From positions 20,781,008 to 20,845,007 of the forward strand of contig NC_092561.1 in the NCBI RefSeq assembly GCF_037975245.1: a DNA stretch of 64,000 nucleotides, read 5' to 3'. Below, piece after piece: positions 62,701 to 64,000 of the stretch. A program made the position numbers and the translations under genes. The notes below the pieces were generated by a model. It did not search any database and had not been told where the DNA came from. It was given only the letters and a program-made list of their open reading frames with translations. Source of the DNA: Apostichopus japonicus. Its lineage: Eukaryota > Echinodermata > Holothuroidea > Aspidochirotida > Stichopodidae. Positions within the stretch are counted from its first letter, which is position 1; every line of letters begins with the position of its first letter.

Positions 62701-63664
62701 CTCTTCCCCCTCCCCCCCCCCCCTTGTTTTGGACCCAGAAGTATAGGTAATTTTCTTCAATAATACAAGAAAGAAATTGAGATATATGCAATGCCTCCAG
62801 CCAACACATCAGAGATTACACAGCCCATGCTTGGTGTACAGTGGGTGCGACGGCCACATTCCCATAGCAGCAGAGAAGGCCCCAGTTGCCAAGCTATGGT
62901 GAGCTGATCCAATCGTAAGCCGTGGACATGCAGATAAAAACTGAGGTAAAAGCACACACATCCATTGCAAGAGAAAGAAAAACCAAAGGAAAATAAAGGG
63001 GGAAACATAACTGGAATATCAGTGTGAATTAATGAGGCCAAACAAAATTGGATGTTTTTGGGGTTTTCTTATCTCTCTATTTTCATTCATCTTTAATACT
63101 TTCCCCTTTTGGAATATTTGGGTGGTTTTGTACTAATTCGCTTTTGTTTCTACTGTAAGCAGTCGGAATGCTACACCATCTCACCACTATGTTGACAAGG
63201 TAATAATTATCACCTTAGCAAAATGTAACACAATGCTTTGCAAAAAAATCAATGCGGCATTTTAATCCACCTATCAACTTTCTCATCTATTTCTTTGCCC
63301 CTAGTTTAACTTCGGAGCAAAGCAAATTTTCTTTCACTATTTGCATGTTTTCATGCGATTAGAATCCAATAGTTATTCAAAATGATTTCCAGATTAAAAT
63401 TGTATTGTTTGTTGTTCAAGACAGTTTTGTCAGGTTTCACCCCCCCCATTCCCCTTACCCCCCATCCCCTTACTCCCCCATTCCCTTACTCCCCCCTCCA
63501 CAGGACTTCATCCAGTCTTTGTTTGAGCCCATCATCTCCACTTAATCCATGTTACCTGGCTGGTTTTGCCGTGAATTTTCATGGCTAACTCTCGCCTTTC
63601 TTTCTCCATATCCTGGTGAATAAGGAGATTCTTGTCCGGCACGCTGATCCTGGTCACTGAAGAT
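3000..63664 (-). CDS. PPP1R12A: Myosin phosphatase targeting subunit (MYPT, PPP1R12 family), 3' part of gene, 16 exons
   Basis: Sixteen minus-strand exons join in phase with GT-AG boundaries and no internal stop, giving about 550 residues that end at a TAA. In order they show an acidic Ser/Glu tract, [13 protein letters not shown], the site RRSTQGVT, the site KRRGTG, a coiled coil ([17 protein letters not shown]) and a leucine zipper ending VRVISKLSK. This is the order found in vertebrate MYPT1. Family members hold PP1c-delta on myosin II and direct dephosphorylation of the regulatory light chain; ROCK-type kinases inhibit them at the two Thr sites. The PP1-docking motif and ankyrin repeats are absent and should lie beyond base 64000, so the gene is cut by the window edge. 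PPP1R12A, B and C cannot be separated from this part; an invertebrate may have a single ancestral gene. The family call is very secure; exact edges rest on splice consensus and phase only. Confidence 0.95.
3765..5643. repeat. 157-bp tandem array, 12 copies
   Basis: Units start every 157 bp from 3765 to 5492 with very few differences. Each contains two inverted repeats: GGTATCA/TGATACC with an 11-base loop, and a CCTCCCT/AGGGAGG pair. Variants recur 785 bp apart (CAGTAATC at 4707 and 5492; TTACCGGGCA in the units at 4236 and 5021), showing that a five-unit block was duplicated. It lies in the last intron. No open frame is maintained. Confidence 0.97.
5705..5733. other. 13-bp perfect hairpin
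   Basis: AATTCACTGTCCT, loop TGT, AGGACAGTGAATT. Intronic, just after the 157-bp array. Confidence 0.9.
7539..7909. repeat. 15-bp inverted repeat pair 341 bp apart
   Basis: AGAGGGCGCTGTCCT at 7539-7553 and its exact reverse complement at 7895-7909. It could be the ends of a small MITE-like element, but no clear target-site duplication was seen. Confidence 0.6.
8150..8712. repeat. Purine-rich degenerate minisatellite (GGGGAAGGGGTAGATAG)
   Basis: About 560 bp of imperfect GGGGAAGGGTAGATAG units with almost no C or T runs on the plus strand. The minus strand therefore shows long Pro/Ser/Tyr/Leu-rich open frames, which are a by-product. It ends about 80 bp short of the donor of exon 8844-8794. 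Confidence 0.93.
8794..8844 (-). CDS. PPP1R12A: MYPT exon n: [17 protein letters not shown]
   Basis: 17 codons, phase 0 to 0, reading [17 protein letters not shown]; vertebrate MYPT1 has [17 protein letters not shown] at the same place. Acceptor AAATTTACAG, donor AAA|GTGAGT. This is one of the best-conserved MYPT blocks. Confidence 0.97.
8845..9236. other. Intron with a G14 run
   Basis: Short intron between coiled-coil exons. The only notable element is a run of about 14 G at 9048-9061. Confidence 0.6.
9237..9377 (-). CDS. PPP1R12A: MYPT exon m: coiled coil, first part
   Basis: 47 codons, phase 0 to 0. It begins [19 protein letters not shown] and continues with a heptad-like pattern (IADLKSQV), then a Gly/Ser-rich hinge ending TSDNDKR. 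Acceptor TTTCTTAG, donor CGG|GTGAGT. It occupies the position of the vertebrate MYPT1 coiled coil before [15 protein letters not shown]. Confidence 0.92.
9696..9834 (-). CDS. PPP1R12A: MYPT exon l: pre-coiled-coil linker
   Basis: One base plus 46 codons: [18 protein letters not shown] ... SYSTRDKDK ... CASCKK, ending AAA|GTAAGT. It is comparable to the vertebrate SSTSAGDRYDSLLGRSGSYSYLEERK region. Its acceptor and first bases are duplicated 84 bp upstream in the transcript (9918). Confidence 0.88.
9820..9962. repeat. Tandem duplication spanning a splice acceptor
   Basis: The segment TCTCCTCCTACCCGACTGAA and the following ATAATTATAAACGATTACTT occur twice, 84 bp apart at the splice site. On the minus strand this copies the acceptor (CCTGTTCAG|T) and the first 15 or so bases of exon 9834-9696. 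Confidence 0.9.
10050..10176. repeat. 43-bp repeat, 3 copies
   Basis: GGGGAGTTAAAGAGGGACAC followed by ATCTTGTGACTAGGAG, three times at a spacing of 42-43 bp, near-identical. Intronic. Confidence 0.92.
10521..12063. repeat. 55-bp tandem array, 28 copies
   Basis: The unit contains CATCAAAGCCAGTACTGCAC and ATTGTTAATATACAATAA. Only a few sites vary (cagacA/G, cA/Cgac, aataaT/C). The CCGAC variant occurs at 10711, 11151 and 11921, i.e. 8 and 14 units apart. The flank 10177-10520 is unique intron with nothing recognised. Confidence 0.97.
12141..12365. repeat. Second 55-bp repeat, 4 copies, abutting an exon
   Basis: ACCATAAACGTTGATTTTCT then CACTGGAATACTGTTTAAAC, at 12141, 12196, 12250 and 12305. 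The sequence is unrelated to the 28-copy array beside it although the period is the same. The last copy ends within about 5 bp of the donor of exon 12403-12369. Confidence 0.93.
12369..12403 (-). CDS. PPP1R12A: MYPT exon k: common splice target
   Basis: 35 nt: [11 protein letters not shown] plus two bases of a Ser codon. The acceptor is strong (TTGTCTGCTTCCCTCTACAG); a second AG lies 7 nt inside (CCACAG|ACC). The donor is CAG|GTGAGA. Both exon j and the alternative first exon join it in phase 0. The last 55-bp repeat unit ends within about 5 bp of its donor. Confidence 0.85.
12404..13375. other. Intron, nothing recognised
   Basis: Unique sequence with C-rich tracts around 12950-13095, including a C run near 13076-13088. 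Open frames here are low-complexity. Confidence 0.55.
13380..13460. repeat. 27-bp repeat, 3 copies
   Basis: CGAGATGGGGCACTGTTGCC GTGGTTC repeated three times at a 27-bp spacing. Confidence 0.92.
13645..16855. repeat. 30-bp tandem array, about 85 regular copies plus a degenerate end
   Basis: Unit CTGTACTGTATACATATTTA ATGTAAGGTG. Because 30 is divisible by three and the unit lacks stops in some frames, a 1011-codon open frame ([10 protein letters not shown]-type repeats) and shorter minus-strand frames appear. Higher-order structure is clear: the variants TACATATTAA and ATGTACGGTA recur about 690 and 600 bp apart, and 15121-15480 matches 15721-16080. After about 16190 the units become shorter and irregular (TATATATTTACTGTRCGGTA). 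Confidence 0.97.
16856..17608. other. Intron just downstream of the alternative exon
   Basis: AT-rich unique sequence; no exon or element recognised. Confidence 0.5.
17609..17764 (-). CDS. PPP1R12A: Alternative first coding exon of the short isoform
   Basis: 52 codons from an ATG with A at -3 (CCCAAAATGT), starting [13 protein letters not shown] and ending SSYTP, with donor CCA|GTAAGT in phase 0. Composition is 16 Ser, 14 Gly and 8 Tyr out of 52, with repeated SRYGSG / SPGYGSS motifs. The frame stays open upstream only from a TTG. A possible acceptor upstream (ACAATTTTTAG) would put the exon out of frame with exon j and hit a stop, so it does not fit as an internal exon of the long form. Disordered, low complexity, function unknown. 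Confidence 0.65.
17838..17980. repeat. Two-copy 71-bp duplication of the promoter segment
   Basis: Two near-identical 71-bp units, each with ATTTAAATATATATATACG, GTTCTTTGGCTGGCAGAC, CGCCTGCTAGT and GATTTCGTG. The copies differ at only a few positions, so the duplication is recent. It places two TATA-like elements in tandem upstream of the short-isoform exon. Confidence 0.85.
17841..17861 (-). promoter_or_regulatory. TATA-like core promoter element for the short isoform
   Basis: On the minus strand the sequence reads CGTATATATATATTTAAAT, about 80-95 bp upstream of the ATG at 17764. A start site about 30 bp downstream would fall near 17828 and give a 5' leader of about 65 nt. The same element recurs 71 bp further upstream (about 17912-17932). 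AT-rich runs are common in this window, so the call rests on position relative to the ATG exon. Confidence 0.45.
17981..20060. other. Unique intron sequence upstream of the predicted internal promoter
   Basis: About 2 kb without arrays or recognised exons. By position it could hold regulatory sequence for the short isoform. C runs occur at about 18394-18417. No transcription-factor site can be asserted from the sequence alone. Confidence 0.4.
20062..20420. repeat. Diverged two-copy repeat of about 180 bp
   Basis: 20062-20225 and 20240-20420 share TTATGAGATTCCCT, AGCAGAGAGACATCGT, CTGCAAAGACTGTCACTCAC, TTGTCACAGTAGCTA and GTACACACA in the same order, with indels. An old tandem duplication. 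Confidence 0.85.
20421..21721. other. Intron, unique
   Basis: No exon recognised. A CTATATATAG at about 21592-21601 matches the MEF2 consensus, but such AT-rich decamers are expected by chance here. Confidence 0.45.
21722..21945. repeat. 84-88-bp repeat, 3 copies, diverged
   Basis: Three copies of a unit with AGCCAGCACCTATGTGATGT, GTTCTCAGGATCAGACTATC and AAGAAATAACTACCTTGGTT; the third is the most altered. Confidence 0.88.
21946..23061. other. Intron, nothing recognised
   Basis: AT-rich unique sequence with a run of about 15 G at 22428-22442. Confidence 0.5.
23063..23615. repeat. 46-bp tandem array, 12 copies
   Basis: Unit GATCAACTTCAAATCAATAA ACATGATGTATTTAGAGACT TATTAT. Nearly perfect: only single-base variants in the first, second, tenth and eleventh units. 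Confidence 0.97.
23616..24438. other. Intron, unique
   Basis: A run of about 19 A at 23658-23676; otherwise nothing recognised. Confidence 0.5.
24439..24598. repeat. 40-bp repeat, 4 copies
   Basis: GTTTCACTATTAATTTGTGT GTTGGAGGGCTCTCCTCTGC four times at an exact 40-bp spacing. TTGG/TCGG alternates between copies, suggesting duplication of an 80-bp pair. Confidence 0.95.
24599..26379. other. Intron, unique
   Basis: No exon or element recognised. A short AAGATAACGCAC repeat lies at about 26276-26320. Confidence 0.5.
26380..26437 (-). other. Possible 58-nt cassette exon in the large intron
   Basis: Bounded on the minus strand by TTTTAACATCATCTAG and GTAAGT. In phase 0 it reads [10 protein letters not shown]...HLAR plus one base. 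Included alone it would shift the frame of exon 12403-12369. Combined with the AG 7 nt inside that exon, the frame is kept. No family resemblance; weak support. Confidence 0.2.
26715..27103. repeat. 107-bp tandem array, left part (about 3.7 copies)
   Basis: The unit contains GAAGCTGGTAGTTATTAAGG, GACAACAGATATAACTTACA, GACACTGGCTACTTGTAGTT and CTCTGCATAATATTAGTTAC. It continues at 28757-29905 beyond a transposon. Confidence 0.95.
27104..28756. mobile_element. Non-autonomous hAT-type DNA transposon, 1653 bp
   Basis: The ends are 16-bp perfect terminal inverted repeats, TAGGGTTGGGCGATAT. The flanks are an 8-bp direct duplication, TTACGAAG (27096-27103 and 28757-28764), a sequence present once in the uninterrupted repeat unit. 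The 8-bp duplication and the TAGGG terminus fit the hAT superfamily. Sub-terminal TTATCGCGATA motifs occur at both ends. No open frame inside resembles a transposase, so it depends on an autonomous partner. A 30-bp palindrome lies at 27196-27225. Confidence 0.88.
27196..27225. repeat. 30-bp perfect palindrome inside the transposon
   Basis: Arms TTTTTAGTGTGTTCG and CGAACACACTAAAAA meet with no loop. Outside them GTTG/CAAC can pair across a one-base offset. It lies about 90 bp from the left end of the element. Confidence 0.95.
28757..29905. repeat. 107-bp tandem array, right part (about 10 copies)
   Basis: Continues the array on the other side of the transposon. A shortened unit, in which TTGTAGTTAT runs straight into TAAGGGACAACAG, occurs near 29031 and 29294. 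Confidence 0.95.
29906..30893. other. Intron, unique
   Basis: No exon or element recognised. Confidence 0.5.
30894..31488. repeat. 54-bp tandem array, 11 copies
   Basis: Unit CGCTATAAAACCAAGAAATT followed by CAAACCCCTTGTTATCTTCT and TGCCTGAGATGGCT. At 54 bp (18 codons) two plus-strand frames stay open ([18 protein letters not shown]-type). Differences between units are few and not codon-patterned, and this strand is antisense to the host gene, so it is treated as a minisatellite. Confidence 0.94.
31655..32540. repeat. 42-bp tandem array, 19 copies, four with a 21-bp spacer
   Basis: Unit ACTGTGTTATCTACTTTAGT CCTAGGTCATGTGATCCTCT CA. Four units are followed by a 21-bp piece (CTGTCAGCAGTTTGAGAACA or a one-base variant). 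The plus strand is open for 334 codons only because all lengths are multiples of three. Confidence 0.95.
32541..33263. other. Intron with pyrimidine-rich tract
   Basis: 32940-33110 is a C/T-rich tract with CCCTACTCCCCTCCC repeats; otherwise nothing recognised. Confidence 0.55.
33264..33332 (-). CDS. PPP1R12A: MYPT exon j: acidic linker
   Basis: 23 codons, phase 0 to 0: [18 protein letters not shown] then KPAPK. Acceptor CTTCACATCCAG, donor AAG|GTAGGA. Corresponds in position and character to the vertebrate DSDENEQEQQSDTEEG stretch after Thr853. The intron that follows is 20.9 kb and contains the predicted internal promoter. Confidence 0.88.
33333..34645. other. Intron, unique
   Basis: AT-rich; no exon recognised. 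Confidence 0.5.
34650..35525. repeat. 126-bp tandem array, 7 copies
   Basis: The unit contains CATCACAACATGTACTGTTA, TGACCTAAAGGGATCACTGC and GGCACTGATGATAGCCAGGT. CATCACAA occurs at 34673, 34792, 34918, 35044, 35170, 35298 and 35424. More diverged than most arrays in the window. Confidence 0.95.
35526..36113. other. Intron, unique
   Basis: A short direct repeat (ACTCCTAATGCATAGGACA) near 35998-36070; otherwise nothing recognised. Confidence 0.5.
36114..36250 (-). CDS. PPP1R12A: MYPT exon i: second inhibitory-type site (KRRGTG)
   Basis: Two bases plus 45 codons: a KEKE-type run ([15 protein letters not shown]), then [21 protein letters not shown] and IIHREE. Acceptor GTTCGTCCTACAG, donor GAG|GTGAGA. 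It aligns with the vertebrate MYPT1 stretch RRRPREKRRSTGVSFW around Thr853. The Thr and upstream basic residues are kept but the Ser before it is Gly. An extra RRST lies 15 residues upstream. Confidence 0.95.
36251..36639. other. Intron, unique
   Basis: Nothing recognised. Confidence 0.5.
36640..37262. repeat. 134-bp array built from the 3' end of an exon and its donor
   Basis: The donor-bearing unit end (ACGTAC on plus) occurs at 37189, 37055, 36921 and 36787, exactly 134 bp apart, with a diverged fifth copy near 36650. Each unit carries about 68 bp of exon 37360-37195, the GTACGT donor and 66 bp of intron. Two copies have a TAA in the exon frame. Confidence 0.95.
37195..37360 (-). CDS. PPP1R12A: MYPT exon h: linker with duplicated 3' end
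   Basis: 55 codons plus one base; acceptor TTTTTTCTACTAG, donor ACAG|GTACGT. It reads [15 protein letters not shown], then a hydrophobic/basic [10 protein letters not shown] and a Ser-rich end. Its final 68 nt and donor are the terminal unit of a 134-bp tandem array running into the intron (36640-37262). The last base G combines with AT of the next exon to give Asp. Confidence 0.8.
37361..39184. other. Intron, unique
   Basis: A short AT dinucleotide run at about 38176-38192. No exon recognised. Confidence 0.5.
39185..39250 (-). CDS. PPP1R12A: MYPT exon g
   Basis: 22 codons, phase 0 to 0, [10 protein letters not shown]...RPGRSEKE. Acceptor TTTACGGTAG is short in pyrimidines; donor GAG|GTAAGA is good. 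Charged linker between the two inhibitory sites; frame-neutral if skipped. Confidence 0.75.
39251..39751. other. Intron, unique
   Basis: Nothing recognised. Confidence 0.5.
39752..41330. repeat. 42-bp tandem array, about 37 copies, with a 336-bp higher-order period
   Basis: Unit TGTAGTGTATTGGCAATCAA TCCCATTGACCCTGTTCAGG GA. Blocks of eight units (336 bp) repeat almost exactly, for example from 39899, 40235 and 40571. Length divisible by three yields open frames on both strands. Confidence 0.97.
41331..42391. other. Intron, unique
   Basis: A four-copy GGCT run near 41917-41931; no exon recognised. Confidence 0.5.
42392..42415 (-). CDS. PPP1R12A: MYPT 24-nt microexon
   Basis: Eight codons (VQVDNKLA) between a strong acceptor (TTCATTTTTACAG) and a near-ideal donor (GTAAGT), phase 0 to 0. 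Its size and symmetry mean it can be skipped without shifting the frame, so it is a candidate cassette exon. No homology is visible in eight residues; support is from splice signals and phase. Confidence 0.7.
42416..43009. other. Intron, unique
   Basis: Nothing recognised. Confidence 0.5.
43010..43066 (-). CDS. PPP1R12A: MYPT exon f: GVT segment after the inhibitory site
   Basis: 19 codons, phase 0 to 0, beginning [11 protein letters not shown] and ending RGDKK. It continues the conserved RRSTQGVT block (GVTLTDLQEAEK in vertebrates). Acceptor is a T-rich TTTCTTTTTTAG and the donor is AAG|GTAAAT. Confidence 0.92.
43067..44230. other. Intron splitting the conserved RRSTQ|GVT site
   Basis: Unique; a G-rich GGGGAGTGGGAGGGG stretch near 43874-43900. 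No further exon recognised. Confidence 0.5.
44231..44321 (-). CDS. PPP1R12A: MYPT exon e: ends at the first inhibitory site (RRSTQ)
   Basis: 91 nt: one base completing Lys, then 30 codons ending [13 protein letters not shown]. Acceptor AATCACCTCCAG, donor CAG|GTCAGT. It matches the vertebrate MYPT1 stretch RRSYLTPVRDEE...RQSRRSTQ, whose Thr696 is phosphorylated by ROCK and related kinases to inhibit the phosphatase; here the equivalent Thr is the second-last residue. Together with the next exon the site reads RRSTQ|GVTAEDI, split by the intron. Confidence 0.95.
44322..45122. other. Intron, unique
   Basis: Short diffuse repeats of ATTTGCATACA and TAATTGTGTGATAC at 44670-44880; no exon recognised. 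Confidence 0.5.
45123..45232 (-). CDS. PPP1R12A: MYPT exon d
   Basis: 36 codons plus two bases; acceptor TCCTCCAATAG, donor GTAAGA. In phase it begins [13 protein letters not shown] and contains [15 protein letters not shown] second frame is longer but would need a different phase on entry, so I prefer this one. The last two bases (AA) complete a Lys codon with the first base of the next exon. Basic and charged linker; no domain recognised. Confidence 0.8.
45233..45719. other. Intron, unique
   Basis: Nothing recognised. Confidence 0.5.
45720..45945. repeat. 74-bp repeat, 3 copies
   Basis: AAACCGCATGTCACCTCTGC followed by CCTCAATATTTAGCTGTAAG, at 45721, 45795 and 45869. The third copy has a small deletion. 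Confidence 0.94.
46228..48713. repeat. 67-bp tandem array, about 37 copies, with a 16-unit higher-order period
   Basis: Unit GGAAGAGGTAGTAGGTGTTA TGTGGGGGCAACTGTTGTAG GCTAGGTAGATTAAGTGCAT AAGTAGA. The GGGGCCAACTG variant recurs exactly 1072 bp (16 units) apart, at 46801 and 47873, inside matching blocks. It starts about 25 bp beyond the donor of exon 48936-48742. The short stretch 45946-46227 is unique. Confidence 0.97.
48742..48936 (-). CDS. PPP1R12A: MYPT exon c: [10 protein letters not shown] signature
   Basis: 65 codons, phase 0 to 0, acceptor CATTTCTTGCAG and donor AAG|GTAAAA. It contains [13 protein letters not shown] at codons 21-33, the clearest MYPT signature in the window (WRLGLRKTGSYG in vertebrate MYPT1), followed by RSASAPK, which corresponds to the vertebrate RSASSPR motif. 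The 67-bp array begins about 25 bp past its donor. Confidence 0.95.
48937..49639. other. Intron, unique
   Basis: No exon recognised. Confidence 0.5.
49640..49870 (-). pseudogene. Two decayed copies of the 3' end of MYPT exon b
   Basis: Copies at about 49646-49748 and 49751-49857 repeat the Pro-rich end of exon 50067-49891, including its donor. Spacing of the shared CCACCAGCA is 125 and 118 bp. The nearer copy reads [17 protein letters not shown] and then TAG just before GTAAGA. The farther copy keeps a GTGAGA donor but is diverged and hits a stop. They are intronic relics of a partial exon triplication. Confidence 0.88.
49891..50067 (-). CDS. PPP1R12A: MYPT exon b: acidic Ser/Glu tract
   Basis: 59 codons, phase 0 to 0, acceptor CTTCGCAG and donor GAG|GTAAGA. 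It starts [20 protein letters not shown], then runs through eight Glu and a Pro-rich tail to AGGKKE. Human MYPT1 has a comparable KKDESS...SEEDEEDDSE acidic stretch just before its WRLGLRKTGS segment, and the order is the same here. The 3' end of this exon with its donor has been copied twice into the intron just downstream (49640-49860). Confidence 0.9.
50068..50605. other. Intron, unique
   Basis: Nothing recognised. Confidence 0.5.
50607..51185. repeat. Purine-rich degenerate minisatellite (GGGGGACAGAGTA)
   Basis: About 580 bp of GGGGGACAGAGTA-like units of roughly 9-18 bp. All three minus-strand frames show Pro/Ser/Leu/Tyr-rich open runs as a by-product. Confidence 0.94.
51186..53104. other. 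Intron, unique
   Basis: About 1.9 kb with no exon or element recognised. Confidence 0.5.
53105..54415. repeat. 11-bp AT-rich array (ACTAATACAAT)
   Basis: About 1.3 kb of AATACTAATAC-type units with scattered variants. The rare string CTAATTTACAATACTAATAG recurs about 335 bp apart (near 53546, 53881 and 54216), revealing a higher-order block. Confidence 0.96.
54416..54816. other. Unique spacer between two arrays
   Basis: No exon recognised. Confidence 0.5.
54817..58249. repeat. 66-bp satellite, 52 copies, highly uniform
   Basis: Unit GGCATGAGCTGATAGGTAAA GTAGTAGATCAAGGAACTAG ATTTATGACATGGCTCTACC ATCGTC. Nearly all variation is at two sites (ATTT/CATG and CGTC/G). Both strands are open for over 1100 codons (plus [19 protein letters not shown]; minus [19 protein letters not shown]) because 66 is a multiple of three. 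The site with CTG/CGG changes Leu to Arg freely, which argues against a selected protein. Confidence 0.98.
58250..59050. other. Unique spacer
   Basis: C-rich CCACCCCRCCAAAC repeats at 58455-58500 and a C run of about 14 near 58857-58870; nothing else recognised. Confidence 0.5.
59052..60890. repeat. 66-bp tandem array, about 28 copies, with length variants
   Basis: Unit ACTGCAAACTCCCAGCATAA ATATGGGTGTAACAGTGGGC TGTTGGTAGGTGTTGTGTTC TATTAT. Some units have an extra GGGCTGT (7 bp) or lack one A, which switches the reading frame between units; this explains overlapping long open frames on both strands. Sequence is unrelated to the 52-copy 66-bp satellite. Confidence 0.97.
60891..62376. other. 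Intron, unique, with a weak candidate exon
   Basis: A C run of about 16 near 61072-61087. On the minus strand 61995-61913 (83 nt) lies between TCATTAGTTATAG and GTAAGT and would be frame-compatible with the candidate at 62416-62377. Its translation is hydrophobic and unlike MYPT. Confidence 0.35.
62377..62416 (-). other. Possible 40-nt exon
   Basis: Minus strand: CATTGGCGCTCAG, then [13 protein letters not shown] plus one base, then GTAAGT. Phase 0 entry fits exon 63664-63556, but the extra base does not fit exon 50067 unless another exon (such as 61995-61913) intervenes. No family match recognised. Confidence 0.25.
62417..63555. other. Intron, unique
   Basis: Several C runs (62484-62492, 62713-62722, 63440-63490); nothing else recognised. 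Confidence 0.5.
63556..63664 (-). CDS. PPP1R12A: MYPT exon a: SSVTRIS segment
   Basis: Pyrimidine-rich acceptor (TTACAATCGTAG) and donor CAG|GTAACA bound 109 nt: one base completing an upstream codon, then 36 codons beginning [11 protein letters not shown] and ending KIHGKTSQ. A second frame is also open, but only this one ends in phase 0 to match the next secure exon. It probably follows the ankyrin repeats. It is the least conserved-looking of the assigned exons, and missing exons between it and 50067 are possible. Confidence 0.65.
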
Positions 63665-64000
63665 CTACGATTGTAACAAAAACACAAAAATTCAATGAAG
63701 ACTGTTCACAAATCAAACTTCATATCCTCCACAAATTAATTATTCCAGCACCCGATGCCACTCTCAAACCTTGGTTTGGGTTTTCCTGATAATTTCTATT
63801 TTTATACATACATATATTTTATTTTTATTTATTTTTTTGTCGCTATACTAAACAACCTATAACTACATTCTGGTTGGTTCGTTTGTTTATTGGCTTTAGC
63901 CGTTTCCTAATTTGTTTTATTTTTCACTCCATTTCTTGTTACGAACAATGTTATGAGGGCAATATCACACTTCCAATTCATAAAGAGGAAAACTTTTCAC
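63665..64000. other. Intron upstream of the first exon in the window
   Basis: AT-rich; no exon recognised. The upstream exons (ankyrin repeats, PP1-docking motif) are expected beyond the window edge. Confidence 0.5.

Overview
The window is eukaryotic. It carries one recognisable gene on the minus strand, split into many short exons by GT-AG introns of up to about 20 kb. It is AT-rich, and I estimate that over a third of it is tandem repeats. The exons spell the central and C-terminal part of a myosin phosphatase targeting subunit (MYPT; PPP1R12A/B/C family). The organism is most likely a marine invertebrate, perhaps an echinoderm or another invertebrate deuterostome. That placement is an inference from intron-rich structure, minisatellite load and sequence feel, and is not proven.

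Reading on the minus strand from high to low coordinates, 16 exons chain in phase without a stop: 63664-63556, 50067-49891 (acidic Ser/Glu tract), 48936-48742 ([13 protein letters not shown] signature), 45232-45123, 44321-44231 and 43066-43010 (inhibitory site RRSTQ|GVT), 42415-42392 (24-nt microexon), 39250-39185, 37360-37195, 36250-36114 (second inhibitory-type site, KRRGTG), 33332-33264, 12403-12369, 9834-9696, 9377-9237, 8844-8794 and 3086-3000 (leucine zipper and stop). They give about 550 residues. The N-terminal part, with the PP1-binding motif and ankyrin repeats, must lie beyond base 64000.

The most interesting biological signal is at 17.6-17.98 kb, inside the 20.9-kb intron. An ATG-initiated 52-codon exon rich in Tyr, Gly and Ser ends with a good donor in the same phase as the long-form exon it would replace. 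A TATA-like element lies about 80-95 bp upstream of the ATG, and the promoter segment is itself duplicated (71-bp unit). Splicing to the last five exons would give a 202-residue protein: the coiled coil and leucine zipper without the phosphatase-binding part. This resembles the vertebrate M20/M21 small subunit.

The introns hold more than 20 tandem arrays with unit lengths from 11 to 157 bp, several with higher-order periods. Units divisible by three (30, 42, 54, 66 bp) create very long open frames, up to about 1150 codons and sometimes on both strands. I regard these as artefacts. Several short duplications grew out of exon edges and copied splice sites into the intron (9.83, 37.2 and 49.9 kb). 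One 107-bp array is interrupted by a 1653-bp non-autonomous hAT-type transposon with 16-bp terminal inverted repeats, an 8-bp target duplication and a 30-bp perfect palindrome. No tRNA, rRNA, CRISPR array or second protein gene could be supported.
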